NCBI GenBank assembly: GCA_003339415.1 | Contig: PDHQ01000045.1 | Coordinates: 1-64,000 of the forward strand | Length of the DNA stretch: 64,000 bases | Direction: 5' to 3' | Source: Ophiocordyceps camponoti-saundersi (nom. inval.) | Taxonomy: Eukaryota; Ascomycota; Sordariomycetes; Hypocreales; Ophiocordycipitaceae | Shown here: in pieces, positions 1 through 9,524 of the stretch | How the letters are laid out: every line of letters begins with the position of its first letter | Numbering within the stretch: position 1 is the stretch's first letter | Position numbers and translations under genes: made by a program | The notes under the pieces: generated by a model | Told to the model about the DNA's origin: nothing | The model's database searches: none | The model's input: only the letters and a program-made list of their open reading frames with translations

Positions 1-122
1 ATATGATTTTTTTTACGTAATTTAAATTACGGATAAAAAAAATCACTTATAAGTAATTTAAATTACGGAAAAAAAAAATCACGAAAAATCACTTATATAA
101 TCACTTATAAGTGATTTTTTTC
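1..122. mobile_element. Terminal part of a nested AT-rich element (palindromes and 36-bp direct repeats)
   Basis: This stretch interrupts the reverse transcriptase frame of the Gypsy element to its right. It holds two copies of a unit spaced 36 bp apart (starting at 17 and 53), each containing the perfect 14-bp palindrome GTAATTTAAATTAC followed by an A-rich run and ATCAC. It ends with a perfect 18-bp palindrome at 99-116 (AATCACTTATAAGTGATT). A TA dinucleotide lies at the junction (123-124). Repeated inverted motifs at an edge next to TA resemble the end of a TA-targeting DNA transposon (Tc1/mariner/Fot type), but the rest lies outside the window and no transposase is visible. The class is therefore inferred. 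Confidence 0.45.
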
Positions 123-125
123 TAA

Positions 126-440
126 CCTTAGCCGTAAGGTACTTAGAGTTAGGGTCGAGACGGAGACGGTAAAACGCTTAAATAATATCGATCTTCGAGA
201 ACCGTTTCGCCTCCCGGTAGCTAAACGCGGTACCTTCTAAGGAGGGAGTAGGCGAGATCCGACTCTTTAAGTAATCGTTTATCTATCGGTAATTAATATA
301 GAAGTATTAGGCTATCGAGTATAGCTTCGGGGCGAAAAGAATAGAGGTAGCGTAAAGGCTAGTATCTAGCTTAATAAAACTAATCTTAAATAAGTAGTTA
401 ACAGTCTCCTTTTCTAAGAATAGGTATTTTACTAATATCT
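126..440 (-). pseudogene. Reverse transcriptase N-terminal relic (Ty3/Gypsy)
   Basis: The minus frame reads SILFAPK, then an F-C-x-D-Y-R-like block at 286-303 (Cys to Tyr and Asp to Asn, both explained by G-to-A), then KSR, and FSKIDIIxAFYRLRLDP around 150-201. The Asp at 187-189 corresponds to catalytic motif A of Gypsy reverse transcriptases. The frame then runs into the palindromic element at 123. The YxDD motif, RNase H and integrase would lie outside the window or beyond the insertion. Confidence 0.75.
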
Positions 441-1559
441 TATAAGAAGGGGGTCCTACTAGGTTTAGGGGCTTCTTAAGTTCTAAGGTTATATCGTAGC
501 TAAGTTAGGGATAAGCTAGAGTATAAGCTTCCTTCTTGCTAAAAAATCTTTTAAGGTGCGTAAAAGCTAGAGGGATTATATTATATACGTAAGTAATATG
601 CTTAAGTTTTTTACCTTAAGGGAATAGGATTTCCTATCCTATATATATACGGCTAGCTAAGCTTAGCTTCGCGATCGTAGTCGGGTTATTATCGTTATTT
701 TCTAACTTTATAGATATCTAAAATATTAATAGGGTTATTTTTTCCTATCGTATATAGCGAGAGTCTTATTAAACTTAGCAGATAAGTTACTCTCTTAAAG
801 TATTTTTATTAGTATCGTCGGTATCTTAGTTATCCTTAGTCGGGGTTTAAGCTAGCTTCTTTTCCTTTACGGGCTATATAAAGTCCTTTTTCCTTTATAA
901 ATATTAAAAGATCCGATACTTATACTTATCCTAATAGAGAAGGCGGTTCTAGCGCTTAGTATCCGCTTTAATAGCTAAATTTAGATTTCCGTTAAAAAAG
1001 GGCTTTTTAGGTAAGAGGATTAAGGGCGAGTATTTAGCGAGGGTAAATAAGTTATCTAGCTAAACTAGTTTCTAAGCCGCGTAGTTAAGTAATAACCTTT
1101 TCTCCGCTATTTAGAATAGGCCGATAAAGAGATCTTAGGCGTAGTTAGTTACCTAGCAGATTTCCTACGGAAAATACCGTTTATCGATTACTAAGGTAAT
1201 AATTAAGTACTTATAAACTAAGCTAGCCTAATAGCCTTAGAAATTAATAAAAAAGATAGGACGGATAGGGATAAGCTTAGCGCCTAGGCGCTTTATTACT
1301 TACTTTGCGAAATAATAACTAATTAGGAGATAGGTATCTATTTTAATATTATATAAAGTAAAGGTACGAAAAGCTATATTATTAATTTAAACTTAACTAT
1401 TAATAGTAAATAACTCTCCTATTTTCTATCTTATACGCGATATTTTTAAGACTATTAAGGAGCCTTATAATAATCTTACTTTTTTCCCGAATTAGAGTTA
1501 TCTAACTAAACGGAGTTAGGTAAAAGCGTCTAAGCTTTATAAACTCTCCTTATTTTTTA

Positions 1560-2330
1560 TCGGTTAGGGTAATCCTTAGCTATATAGCCTTTCTTTCTAT
1601 AAATAAAATAAGTGCTATTTTCCTAGTAAACCTTCTTCTTACTTTTACTAAAAGCTTAGCCTTTTTAGTAAAAAGTTATAGTTATAGTTATAATCTTCTT
1701 CTATATTTCCGGGGTAACCTTTTTACCTACTTAGCTTTTACGGGAAAACTCCCGATAAGTTAACTCTTTCTTCCGGTAAAATACGGCGTTTTTTATATAC
1801 TTATAGAATTCCTTATATATCGTACGTAAATCTTTAGCCTTCGTAAAAAGGCTTAGGTTAAGATTAGTAGGTAGATAATTTTAAAGCGTATATTTAATCT
1901 AAGCTAGGGGAATTTAAGTCTTAGCTATAAGGTAATTAAACTCCGTAAGGAACTCCTAAATTTCCTACTTACCTATTAATAAAAAGTTTAGTTTATAAAA
2001 TTAGTCCGTAGCCTCGGTAAATTTATTAAGATTTCTATAAGTAGATTTTAAGTATTAGACTATCTTAGCTAATTTAGAAAAAGGGCGTTCCTCTAAGTTA
2101 TATCAGGTTTCTAAAAGTTTACGGGCTTTCCCTTTTAACGCGTAGAATAATATATTTATTTAGTCTTACTTATTTTAAAAAGTTATCTTATCGGATTTTA
2201 TTTTATTTTTTAAGTTTATAAGGAAGGTACTAAAATCCTCCTTTTTACTTAAAAATTTACTTACTTTTTTATAGCGAACTTTCGTAAAATTAAAATAGGA
2301 GGGGTTCGGCTATCTTACCGGGGCTACTAG
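1560..2330 (-). pseudogene. Gag relic of the Gypsy element with zinc knuckle
   Basis: One minus-strand frame covers the gag capsid and nucleocapsid region if TAA/TAG are read as mutated Gln codons. Recognisable pieces are YALKGKARKLLE near 2110-2150, the phrase FLTEFNYLIAKT, and the zinc knuckle at 1569-1610 (Y-F-I-Y-R-K-K-G-Y-I-A-K-D-Y, spacing of a CCHC box with C and H changed to Y by G-to-A or C-to-T changes). Upstream limits are uncertain. It is broken by many stops and cannot make a protein. Confidence 0.75.
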
Positions 2331-3053
2331 CGTAAAAATATCCTAAGCGGCCTTTCTAGTTAGGATAAATATCTTTTTATTTATATTAAATATAGTTAAT
2401 ATTTCTTAATAAGTCCTTTCTACGTTTAAGTTTTAATTTTTCTAAGTTAACTAACCTTAAAGTTTTATAACTTACGCTTATAGTTACGCTATCTTTATAC
2501 GCTACTCCTATAATATAATTATATTAGTAATATTTTAGGAAAAGGTAGCTATTATCGTAGTTTAGTTTTCGCTAATACCCCGTTCTATTATAAAGTTAAG
2601 TATCTCTAAGGCGAGTTTTCTTAATCGCCTAAGAGTTTAGTTAAAAGCTCTAAATATATATCTCGAAGCTAGTTATAGTTTAAGTCTTAATTATATATAA
2701 GTTCTTTTCTATCTTATATAGGGATATAAAAGCGAGGTATAGGTTTCTTAATCGCTTGCTAGTAAATTTAAGCTTAGAATAATATTATAGCTATAAAATA
2801 TATTAACTAAATAATAGTATTAGTATTATAAATAAAGATTCTAAGCTAAGGAGAAAGGAAAGAAAAGAGGAAAACTCCCGTAAGCGAAATCTTAGTAAAA
2901 TATATAAAGGTATATATTAGTAGAGATAGGAGAAGGTAAGGGGGAATCCTCGTAAAAAGTTAACTTTATTTCCGGGTAATTTCCCCTTAAGGTTTTCCTA
3001 AAGATTTTACGATAAGGTTTCCGAGGTTACGTAACTATAGTTAGAAATCCTTA

Positions 3054-3222
3054 GAAATTACTATAAAATATCTAAAGGAAATCTATCGGAAATCCTCGGA
3101 AATTACCGTAAAATATCTAGAGGAAATCTGTCGGAAATCCTCGGAAATTACCGTAAAATATCTAGAGGAAATCCGTTAGAAATCCTCGGAAATCACCGTG
3201 AAATGTCTAGAGGAAATCCCTA
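3054..3222. repeat. 45-bp imperfect tandem repeat, about 3.8 copies
   Basis: Copies start at 3054, 3099, 3144 and 3189, an exact 45-bp period. Each has the core GAAAT(T/C)ACCGTAAAATAT, then CTAGAGGAAATC and (C/T)GGAAATCCTCG. The leftmost copy is the most mutated (ACTATAAAA, CTAAAGG) and the rightmost the least (CACCGTGAAATG), so RIP damage fades to the right. The repeat lies in the leader of the Gypsy element between the probable 5' LTR and gag. Confidence 0.9.
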
Positions 3223-3229
3223 TAAGAGC

Positions 3230-3422
3230 TGGCGCGTTAGCGCGTGATAATACCCTTATAAATAAGCCTTTATTCCTATATCTTATATATTGCCTTAGAT
3301 ATAGCCCTTTTTCCTAATAGGAATTCTATTTCCTAGGCTACGGATCCGTTACTATAATACCTGCACGCCTTAAGGGATAATAAAATATACGCCTAACCCA
3401 CCCTTATCTTAGCCCTCTGACA
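3230..3422 (-). repeat. Probable 5' LTR of the Gypsy element
   Basis: On the minus strand the element appears to begin TGTCAGAGGGCTAAG (right edge CTCTGACA at 3415-3422), a typical LTR start, and composition changes sharply there to normal genomic DNA. The inner border is not certain; the sequence becomes the GC-rich GGCGCGTTAGCGCG (3232-3245) before the tandem repeat. The second LTR is not in the window, so the limits cannot be confirmed by comparison. Confidence 0.45.
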
Positions 3423-3939
3423 CATATATATGTACGTACGGTACACTCAAGTCGCCATGAAACAAGCATCACTTTTCCATGACTAGGAGATACCTGCCTG
3501 CTAGTAAATACATAGTATGATCGAACGTGTGGTACATACGTACGACCAGCCATGTATATATCTTCAATTCTTATATCGGAACTGAACCATTCATGTCTTG
3601 ATGTGTGACAGTGTTAGCACAACTCCGTAGCATTCAAGTTCATAGCAGAGAGCTGCCGAAAAGGAAGGCTGATATAATCACGAAATTTGTCCGTGCGTGG
3701 TGCCCTCGAATGTACCCTTATTCGCACACCCCTTTGATTCTTCACTGATCAGGACCCTGGCCCAGGGGAGAGGGGGGAAGGAGGAGGAGGAGGGAGGGGT
3801 GTTGTTTGGAGCAGAACAGAAGCTTGACTTCTCCCAAGATTAGACCCTATTTTTTTTTCCGATACTCCTTTCTTCTTCCTTCTCCTCTTCTCGTCGTCAA
3901 TCCCCCTCCACCCTTTTTGCTCGACACGTCCGACTCGTC
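3423..3939 (+). promoter_or_regulatory. Upstream region of ERG13
   Basis: This is about 500 bp of normal-composition DNA between the retrotransposon and the ERG13 start. It includes a G/A-rich tract at 3770-3800 and a pyrimidine-rich leader (TTTTTTTTCC..TTTCTTCTTCC) at 3850-3920, typical of strong fungal promoters. No TATA box or other site can be assigned with confidence. ERG13 transcription starts within about 500 bp of RIP-mutated DNA. Confidence 0.4.
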
Positions 3940-5474
3940 ATGGCTTCCAGACCGCAAAATATTGGCATCAAGGCCATTGAGATCTACTTCCCCAGTCAGG
4001 TAGGCTTTTCCAGCATGGGAACGCGATAGGTCCTCGCTGACGACCTTGTGCAGTATGTCGAGCAGAGCGAGCTCGAAAAGTTCGATGGCGTCGCCGCTGG
4101 CAAATACACCATTGGGCTCGGCCAGACCAAGATGAGCTTCTGCGACGATCGCGAGGGTTCGTTAACCATTTGGTCGTCCCATTCTCGCGGCTGATTCGCG
4201 TGGCAGACATTTACTCCGTCGCCCTGACCGTCACCTCCAAGCTGCTCTCCAAATACAACATCGACACCAACTCCATCGGCCGTCTCGAGGTCGGAACCGA
4301 GACTATGCTCGATAAGTCGAAGTCGGTCAAGTCGGTACTGATGCAGCTCTTTGGCGACAACACCAACCTCGAGGGCGTCGATACCGTCAACGCTTGTTAC
4401 GGCGGCACTAATGCCCTCTTTAACAGCCTCAATTGGATCGAGTCTTCGGCTTGGGACGGCCGTGACGCTATTGTCGTCGCAGGTGATATTGCCCTTTACG
4501 CTAAGGGGAACGCCCGTCCCACAGGTGGCGCCGGCGCCGTCGCCATGCTCATTGGCCCCGATGCCCCCCTGGTCGCTGAACCCGGCCTGCGCGGCACCTA
4601 CATGCAGCACGCATACGACTTCTACAAGCCCGACCTGACGAGCGAATACCCCTACGTCGACGGTCACTATTCTCTCACCTGCTATACCAAGGCCCTCGAC
4701 GCCGCCTATCGCGACTACTGCCGACGTGAGGCCAAGCTCCTCAACGGTAGCGCCACCAATGGCAACGAAAAGACCGCTCTCGACCGCTTTGATTTCGTCG
4801 CCTTTCACGCCCCTACTTGCAAACTCGTTCAAAAGTCCTACGCCCGCCTCCTCTACCACGACTACCTTGCCGATCCCGATGCCCCCTTCTTCGCAGAGGT
4901 GCCTCCCGAGCTACGTGACATGGACTACGAAAAGTCCTTGACGGACAAGGTCGTCGAGAAGACCTTTATGGCCTTGACCAAGAAGAGGTTCCAGGAACGC
5001 GTCAACCCGGCCATCCAGGTAGCCACCATGTGCGGCAATATGTACTGCGCTAGTGTCTGGGGCGGCCTGGTTAGTCTACTGAGCTTCGCAGACGGCGAGG
5101 TTCTACAGGGCAAACGCATCGGCGTCTTCAGCTACGGTTCCGGCCTTGCCTCCAGTTTCATGTCCTTCCGCGTCAATGGCAGCGTTGGCAAGATGGTCGA
5201 GGTCCTCGACGTGCCTGCGCGCCTTGAAGCTCGACGCTGCGTGCCGCCGGGAACATATGATGAGGTAAGGATGACTCTTTCCATTTCCCTGTCTTTTTAC
5301 TCCTTGACCCGGTGACGGGCTGATGAACGGTTGCAGATGTGTGAGCTCCGTAAAAGGGCTCATCTGCGAAAGGATTACATCCCTGAAGGTGACGTGTCCA
5401 CCATTGTCCCCGGCACTTATTACCTTGAAAAGGTAGATGACATGTTCAAACGCGAATACTCGATCAAGGGTTGA
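3940..5474 (+). CDS. ERG13: Hydroxymethylglutaryl-CoA synthase
   Basis: This cytosolic enzyme condenses acetyl-CoA with acetoacetyl-CoA to HMG-CoA, the step before HMG-CoA reductase in sterol and isoprenoid synthesis. Exons are 3940-3999, 4054-4156, 4207-5264 and 5337-5474, giving 452 aa, normal for the family. The first exon reads [20 protein letters not shown] and the splice joins give the conserved [11 protein letters not shown] and KYTIGLGQ blocks. Catalytic residues are visible: Glu86 in RLEVGTETM, Cys118 in [10 protein letters not shown] (acyl-enzyme cysteine) and His255 in [12 protein letters not shown]. The C-terminus ends ...[10 protein letters not shown] with no membrane or mitochondrial signal. 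The start is the first ATG in frame and matches the family N-terminus. All introns have GT..AG ends. It lies directly beside the RIP-damaged retrotransposon but is itself intact. Confidence 0.97.
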
Positions 5475-5760
5475 ACTTGTACCGGAAATCCGATCACTGA
5501 GCGTTTTGGAGGGCTTCTGGGTTCGTAGCGGAGGAGTAGTTCTTGAGGGTTTCGTCTTTTTCTTCTTTTCTTTGTTCTCTCCCTTGAGTCTTTTCTTCGG
5601 TCTCTCACACCGGCCAACCCGTCGTGGTCCATAGATCGGAGAAAAAAAAGATTTAGGCAAACTGGGAGGGAGGGGGTCCGATAGATGGGGGTTGAAAAAG
5701 TATAATGCCTTACATCAAATTTCCTACCTACCTGTCTAAAAAAAAGGAGAACCTTTGTTC

Positions 5761-7412
5761 CTAAGCACAAAAAGGGGGCGAGCTGCCACGTGCCCTGCCA
5801 TAGAAATAAGGGTCTTTGGCGGCAGCGTCGCGTACTCGGCGGCACACGTCATCGTACGACTCCTGACTCAGGTCGTCGAAGTGCAAGGCTTCTTCCCGCA
5901 GCGTCTTCGCCATGATCAAAGCGGCGCTGGACTTGACAGCAGAGGGGTTGTCGACAACGGTGCGGACAAAAGCGGCCCAAGCTTCAAAGCAGCGATGGGT
6001 GGAAGGCACGGCGGGAAGGACCAGTGGGAAGACATGAGGCATGGAATGATACTGCTCGAAGACGACGGGAACATGCTGGGAAGCGAGGTTTCGGGCGAGA
6101 AATAGGATATCGTCAGCCATTACCTCAGAGCCGGCGCAGATGTAGACGGGCGGCGAGCCGTGCCAGCTGGCGGTCGTGATGGGCGATGCTAACGGATGAG
6201 TTATGAACTCGTCGGCGGCGTAAAGGTGCCTTCGCGGTGGAGATGACGGCCACGCGTCACAGGGCTCGAAGGTATGATTGACGACCTCGGCTTGCCGCTG
6301 CAGGAAGTCGAAGGCTGGCCGAACGGGGTTTCGCCACGAAGGCGCGCTCATGGTGATGTCAACGAGGGGCGAGGCGGTTGCAACGCCGGCTGGGAGAGGC
6401 ACCTCGCGATCCTCGCCGTGCCAAAGAATTTTGACCTTGTCTAGGCGGCGTAATTCGAGGATGACTTGGACCAGGCTGAGACATAAATTGGCGCCGAAGC
6501 TGGAGGTTTGAGGGTCATGTGTCAGATTAGAGCAAAGGAGTTGAAGCCCGACAAAGAGGTGAAGAGGGTTGACCCCGGGGGAGGGGGGGAAGGATCGTAC
6601 CTATCTCCTGAAAGGACGACATGTTCTGGACGGACAGGTTGATGAAAGGCACCCGGCGGCGGATACAGCAGCGTCAGATACGACACCAGAGCGTCGAGAA
6701 GGGCAGCCGGGAAAGGATGCTGCGGCGCAAGCCGGTAGCGCACCGAGTAACACCGACCGCCGGTGAGCTCGGCTAGTCGTTGAGTGATGGGTCGGTGCGT
6801 CGCTGGATCTAAGAGGAAGCTGAAGCCTCCGTGAAAGAACAGCACCGTGGCCGGTCCGCGACACTCGCGCATCAGGGCGTCGAACTTGACCCGCTCCGCG
6901 AGCCTCGGCGGCGGCGGCTCATTCGGCCTGGCATCGGCCCGGAAGCCCGTCCACTCAGCCTCCAACCCGGGCGCGTAATCGGGCATCGATATCTTAGCTG
7001 CGCCGCCGCCGCCGCTATCGAGCGACTGTATCGCAGCCGCGAGGGCATCACGCGTCGCCGGCTCGGGCGGCTCGACGGCGGTGTAAGTGGCGACCCAAAT
7101 CTTACCGCAGACGCCGGGGTCGGCAGTGGTAACGCGCTGATATTCCGATATTGAGAACCAGTGCTGCGGGATTGGACAGAAAGCACTGGGCAATACGGCC
7201 AAGGTGATGCTGGAGATCAGGTCCAGATGCTGCGCCGTCTCGGACCGGCCCAGGACGTGCGCAACAGCCGCGCGTAAAATGGGCGGCACCTGGACCAGCG
7301 TGAGGACGGCCAGGCGGCTGTATCTTCGCAATGCCGACGGTGGCCCTCCGCTGCCGCTGCCGTAGCTGTTGCTCTTGCTGGCAGCGATGTTAAGGGAGAT
7401 CAAGGACATCAT
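5761..7412 (-). CDS. Alpha/beta-hydrolase of the hormone-sensitive lipase (esterase IV) family
   Basis: A predicted carboxyl-ester hydrolase; its substrate is unknown. Exons are 7412-6601 and 6499-5761 (516 aa) with one intron of 101 bp that splits the nucleophile codon. The join gives LSGDSFGANL, the GDSxG nucleophile elbow (Ser about 271). Before it is the oxyanion-hole motif FFHGGF (194-197) and the family block YRLAPQHPFPAALLDAL. The acid is probably the Asp in CAGSEVMADD and the base the His in YHSMPHVFPLV near the C-terminus. There is a hydrophobic stretch at the N-terminus (about 33-50) but no clear signal peptide, so it may be membrane associated. Without the splice neither half carries the serine. 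The 3' end lies only 286 bp from ERG13, convergent; no functional link to it is shown. Confidence 0.88.
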
Positions 7413-7853
7413 GATGGGCGGCGCTCGAGAACGTGAACTGCTTGAAGCGATAGATGACTACCTAGGGAAGAAGCGCTGCCGGCTGCCACGTCTTTCACTA
7501 TCTGGTATATCAAGGGCATACGACCTAATCCTACCAGCAGTGTTATTTGCGCGTATGTATGTATGTAGAAACGCAATTCTTTGCAGCTCACCGGTCAGCC
7601 ATCATGAGGTTACGTTCGCTATGCAGCTCAAGTGTCGGATAGTAATCCCAAGAGAACGCCTGTGTCAGGATACGAGGGAGTGTTTCAAGCCATCGCCGGT
7701 TCAATCCTGTACCTCGGTTACGTCTTCCAGGCACGCATCGGCTTGCATTACCCCATCAGAGCCACTTGGTAAACGGGCGGTGACTTTCCTGGTACAGTAA
7801 GTCCAGGTCGCTGTCTGACGGGATGGACAGCAAGTGGCGGAGTCAGGCCCACG
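7413..7853. other. Intergenic, 5' side of the esterase and 3' side of PEX14
   Basis: About 440 bp separate the esterase start from the PEX14 stop, both on the minus strand. A TATGTATGTATG run is at 7554-7565. The open frames here have no recognisable family and no conserved splice partners. I see no RNA gene. Confidence 0.4.
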
Positions 7854-8962
7854 TTATTCTCCTTCTCGCTGTTGTCCGCGGTCTTCACCCTCAGCGCTGG
7901 TATTGCTTTCAGCATTGCTGCCGGCTGCCGCTGCCGCCGCCAATTGCCACGCTGGAATCGATGCCTTGGTCGCGCTGTTTAAACCGGCTCTCCTTCCACC
8001 GCCGCCACCGCTTCGCGCCGTGCTCTTCCCGGCGGACGCGCCTGTACCACCCTCGTCTGACTTGTCGGCCGCCGGCGTCGACGAGATTCTCTGCGTCACC
8101 AGCGCCTTGAGGCTGCCCAACTCTCCGTTTATCTCCGAAAGCCGACTGTCTGTGAGGTCCTTTTGGCTGCTCATGGCCTTGGGGATGGCGTCCTTCAGGG
8201 CCTGCACCTCGTCGCGGATGCGCTGCGCATCGTCTTCGCGCCGTCGATTCATCGTCTTGAGGTCGGCCATGGTCCTCTCGAGATCCGACATGGCTGTATC
8301 GAGCCTCTCCGTCCTCTGCTGCTCGGCCTTCTTGAGCGCCTCCGTGTCCCGGGCCAGCTGCTCCACCAGGGCAAAGGCTCTTTCAAATTGCTCCTCAATG
8401 GACTTTTTGTCTTGCTCGAGCCTCTCCGGCGTCGGCGGCGCAACGAGAGGATAGACATATCGCTTTTCATGGTTCCGTCAGTTACATGCGAATGGTACAT
8501 GGTTCGGACCGCGGTACCTTTCCGAGCGCGTAGAGGCCATATCCTACGCCACTTATGACAGTAGCCATTATAAACCAGTCCCGCCAGTCCCGGGCCGGGA
8601 CCTGAGGCGGCGGAGGCTGTTGCCACGCATAGGGAGGATATGGTTGACTGTAGGACTGGACAGGGTACGGCGGGTTGGCTGACGATGGTGCGGCCCGCGC
8701 GAGGGCCTTGTCAATTTCCTCCTGCGTCAGATTCTTTGCCCGTAAAAAGGAGATTTTGTTTTCTATGGAGGACGAGGCGACGCTGGGGTCCTGCAGAACT
8801 GCAATGTCAAAGGCCGTCAGCTGTGGTTTCGAGTTTCTGCAGAAGTTGACTGACATTGCGCCTGCGGTGAGATGGAACCGAAGATAGTCAGCTTCGGCAC
8901 TGGTGTGTCCGAGAAGCGATTCGACTTACGGCAGAAGCCACCAACTCTTCGCGGATGACCAT
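7854..8962 (-). CDS. PEX14: Peroxin 14, peroxisomal docking protein
   Basis: Pex14 sits in the peroxisomal membrane and docks the cargo receptors Pex5 and Pex7. My model has four exons, 8962-8930, 8861-8855, 8798-8518 and 8462-7854 (309 aa). The second exon is only 7 nt; with it the protein reads ELVASAAQFLQDPSVASS, the conserved Pex14 N-domain that binds Pex5 WxxxF motifs, followed by KNLTQEEIDKAL. Both small introns have CTGAC branch sites. Then come a Pro-rich linker, a hydrophobic segment (DWFIMATVISGVGYGLYALGK), the family block RYVYPLVAPPTPERLEQDKK and a long coiled coil (about 135-235), ending in a Gly/Ala-rich tail. Starting instead at the ATG at 8856 keeps a frame open but loses the conserved motif. 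It is divergent from NDC80. Confidence 0.92.
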
Positions 8963-9524
8963 TATGCGTTGTGTGGCAGAGGAGGAGAAGTGGTTGACCG
9001 TTGAGAGCCGAGGTCTGTCTCGGCTCCTTGTCTACGTCTACCAAGCTAAGCCTGAGCGATCACGTGGATAGTAAGTCTGGGGTTCACACTGCTTTGCTCG
9101 CCGCCAGCAAGCTAGCATTTTATATGTATGCACATTGTACGGATAAGACTCCGAACATATGTACATCGCACATATGTACATAGATTATCAGCAATGATTT
9201 CATAGAGATATTTACATACATACATATGTATATCTTGGTCTGCATCCGCAGATTGAGTCCAGCACCTAGGTTTATCTGTAGTCCTCATTCAATGTCTGGC
9301 TGTCGTCTATCATCCTTGCATCTTTTGCACGTGACCTCGGCCACCGGAATCCGAGCCCACTTTTCTCCTATCCAATCACGACCGACCGACCCCCCCCCGT
9401 TTGTTTACTTTTTGCCCGGGCAACGGACGACCTCTTAGGTTAAGTTCGTCCCGCCATCGCGAGGCTGCGCGCGCGCAACGGTGCTTCCGCTCTAACTTTG
9501 CGCCTCTCCAATACACGACCCATC
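8963..9524. promoter_or_regulatory. Divergent promoter region of PEX14 and NDC80
   Basis: The 560-bp region serves two oppositely directed genes. It contains tetranucleotide runs of the ACAT/ATGT type at about 9160-9235, and the E-box-like CACGTGAC at 9328-9335, which lies 197 bp before the NDC80 ATG. No TATA box is clear. Confidence 0.45.

Larger units (their letters stand above)
123..3422 (-). mobile_element. RIP-degraded Ty3/Gypsy LTR retrotransposon (5' LTR, gag, start of RT), truncated
   Basis: The block is AT-rich, very poor in CpA and TpG but still contains CpG, which is the mark of fungal RIP. Read on the minus strand, a gag-like frame can be followed from about 2200 down to 1560, with in-frame stops that are nearly all TAA/TAG, as expected from mutated CAA/CAG codons. 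It ends in a zinc-knuckle relic at 1569-1610, where the spacing CX2CX4HX4C is kept but the Cys and His codons now read Tyr. Further down, a Gypsy reverse transcriptase start is recognisable: a relic of F-C-x-D-Y-R at 286-303 and F-S-K-I-D-I-I at 181-201, in one common frame. The gag and RT relics are in different frames. The reading stops near 123, where another element is inserted. The right end is probably the 5' LTR. The element is not functional. Confidence 0.85.

Noticed and set aside
3054..3222. CRISPR-like array (evenly spaced repeats)
   Set aside because: The repeats are directly tandem with a 45-bp period and no unique spacers, and the genome is eukaryotic.
3996..4859. 287-aa minus-strand open frame opposite ERG13
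   Set aside because: It is a GC3-driven shadow of the ERG13 coding exon, with no family resemblance.
7369..7800. 143-aa plus-strand open frame between the esterase and PEX14
   Set aside because: It overlaps the esterase start on the other strand and has no recognisable family.
8518..8856. PEX14 start at ATG 8856
   Set aside because: It would give VNFCRNSKPQLTAFDIAVLQ in place of the conserved start; the microexon model restores the family motif with good splice and branch sites.
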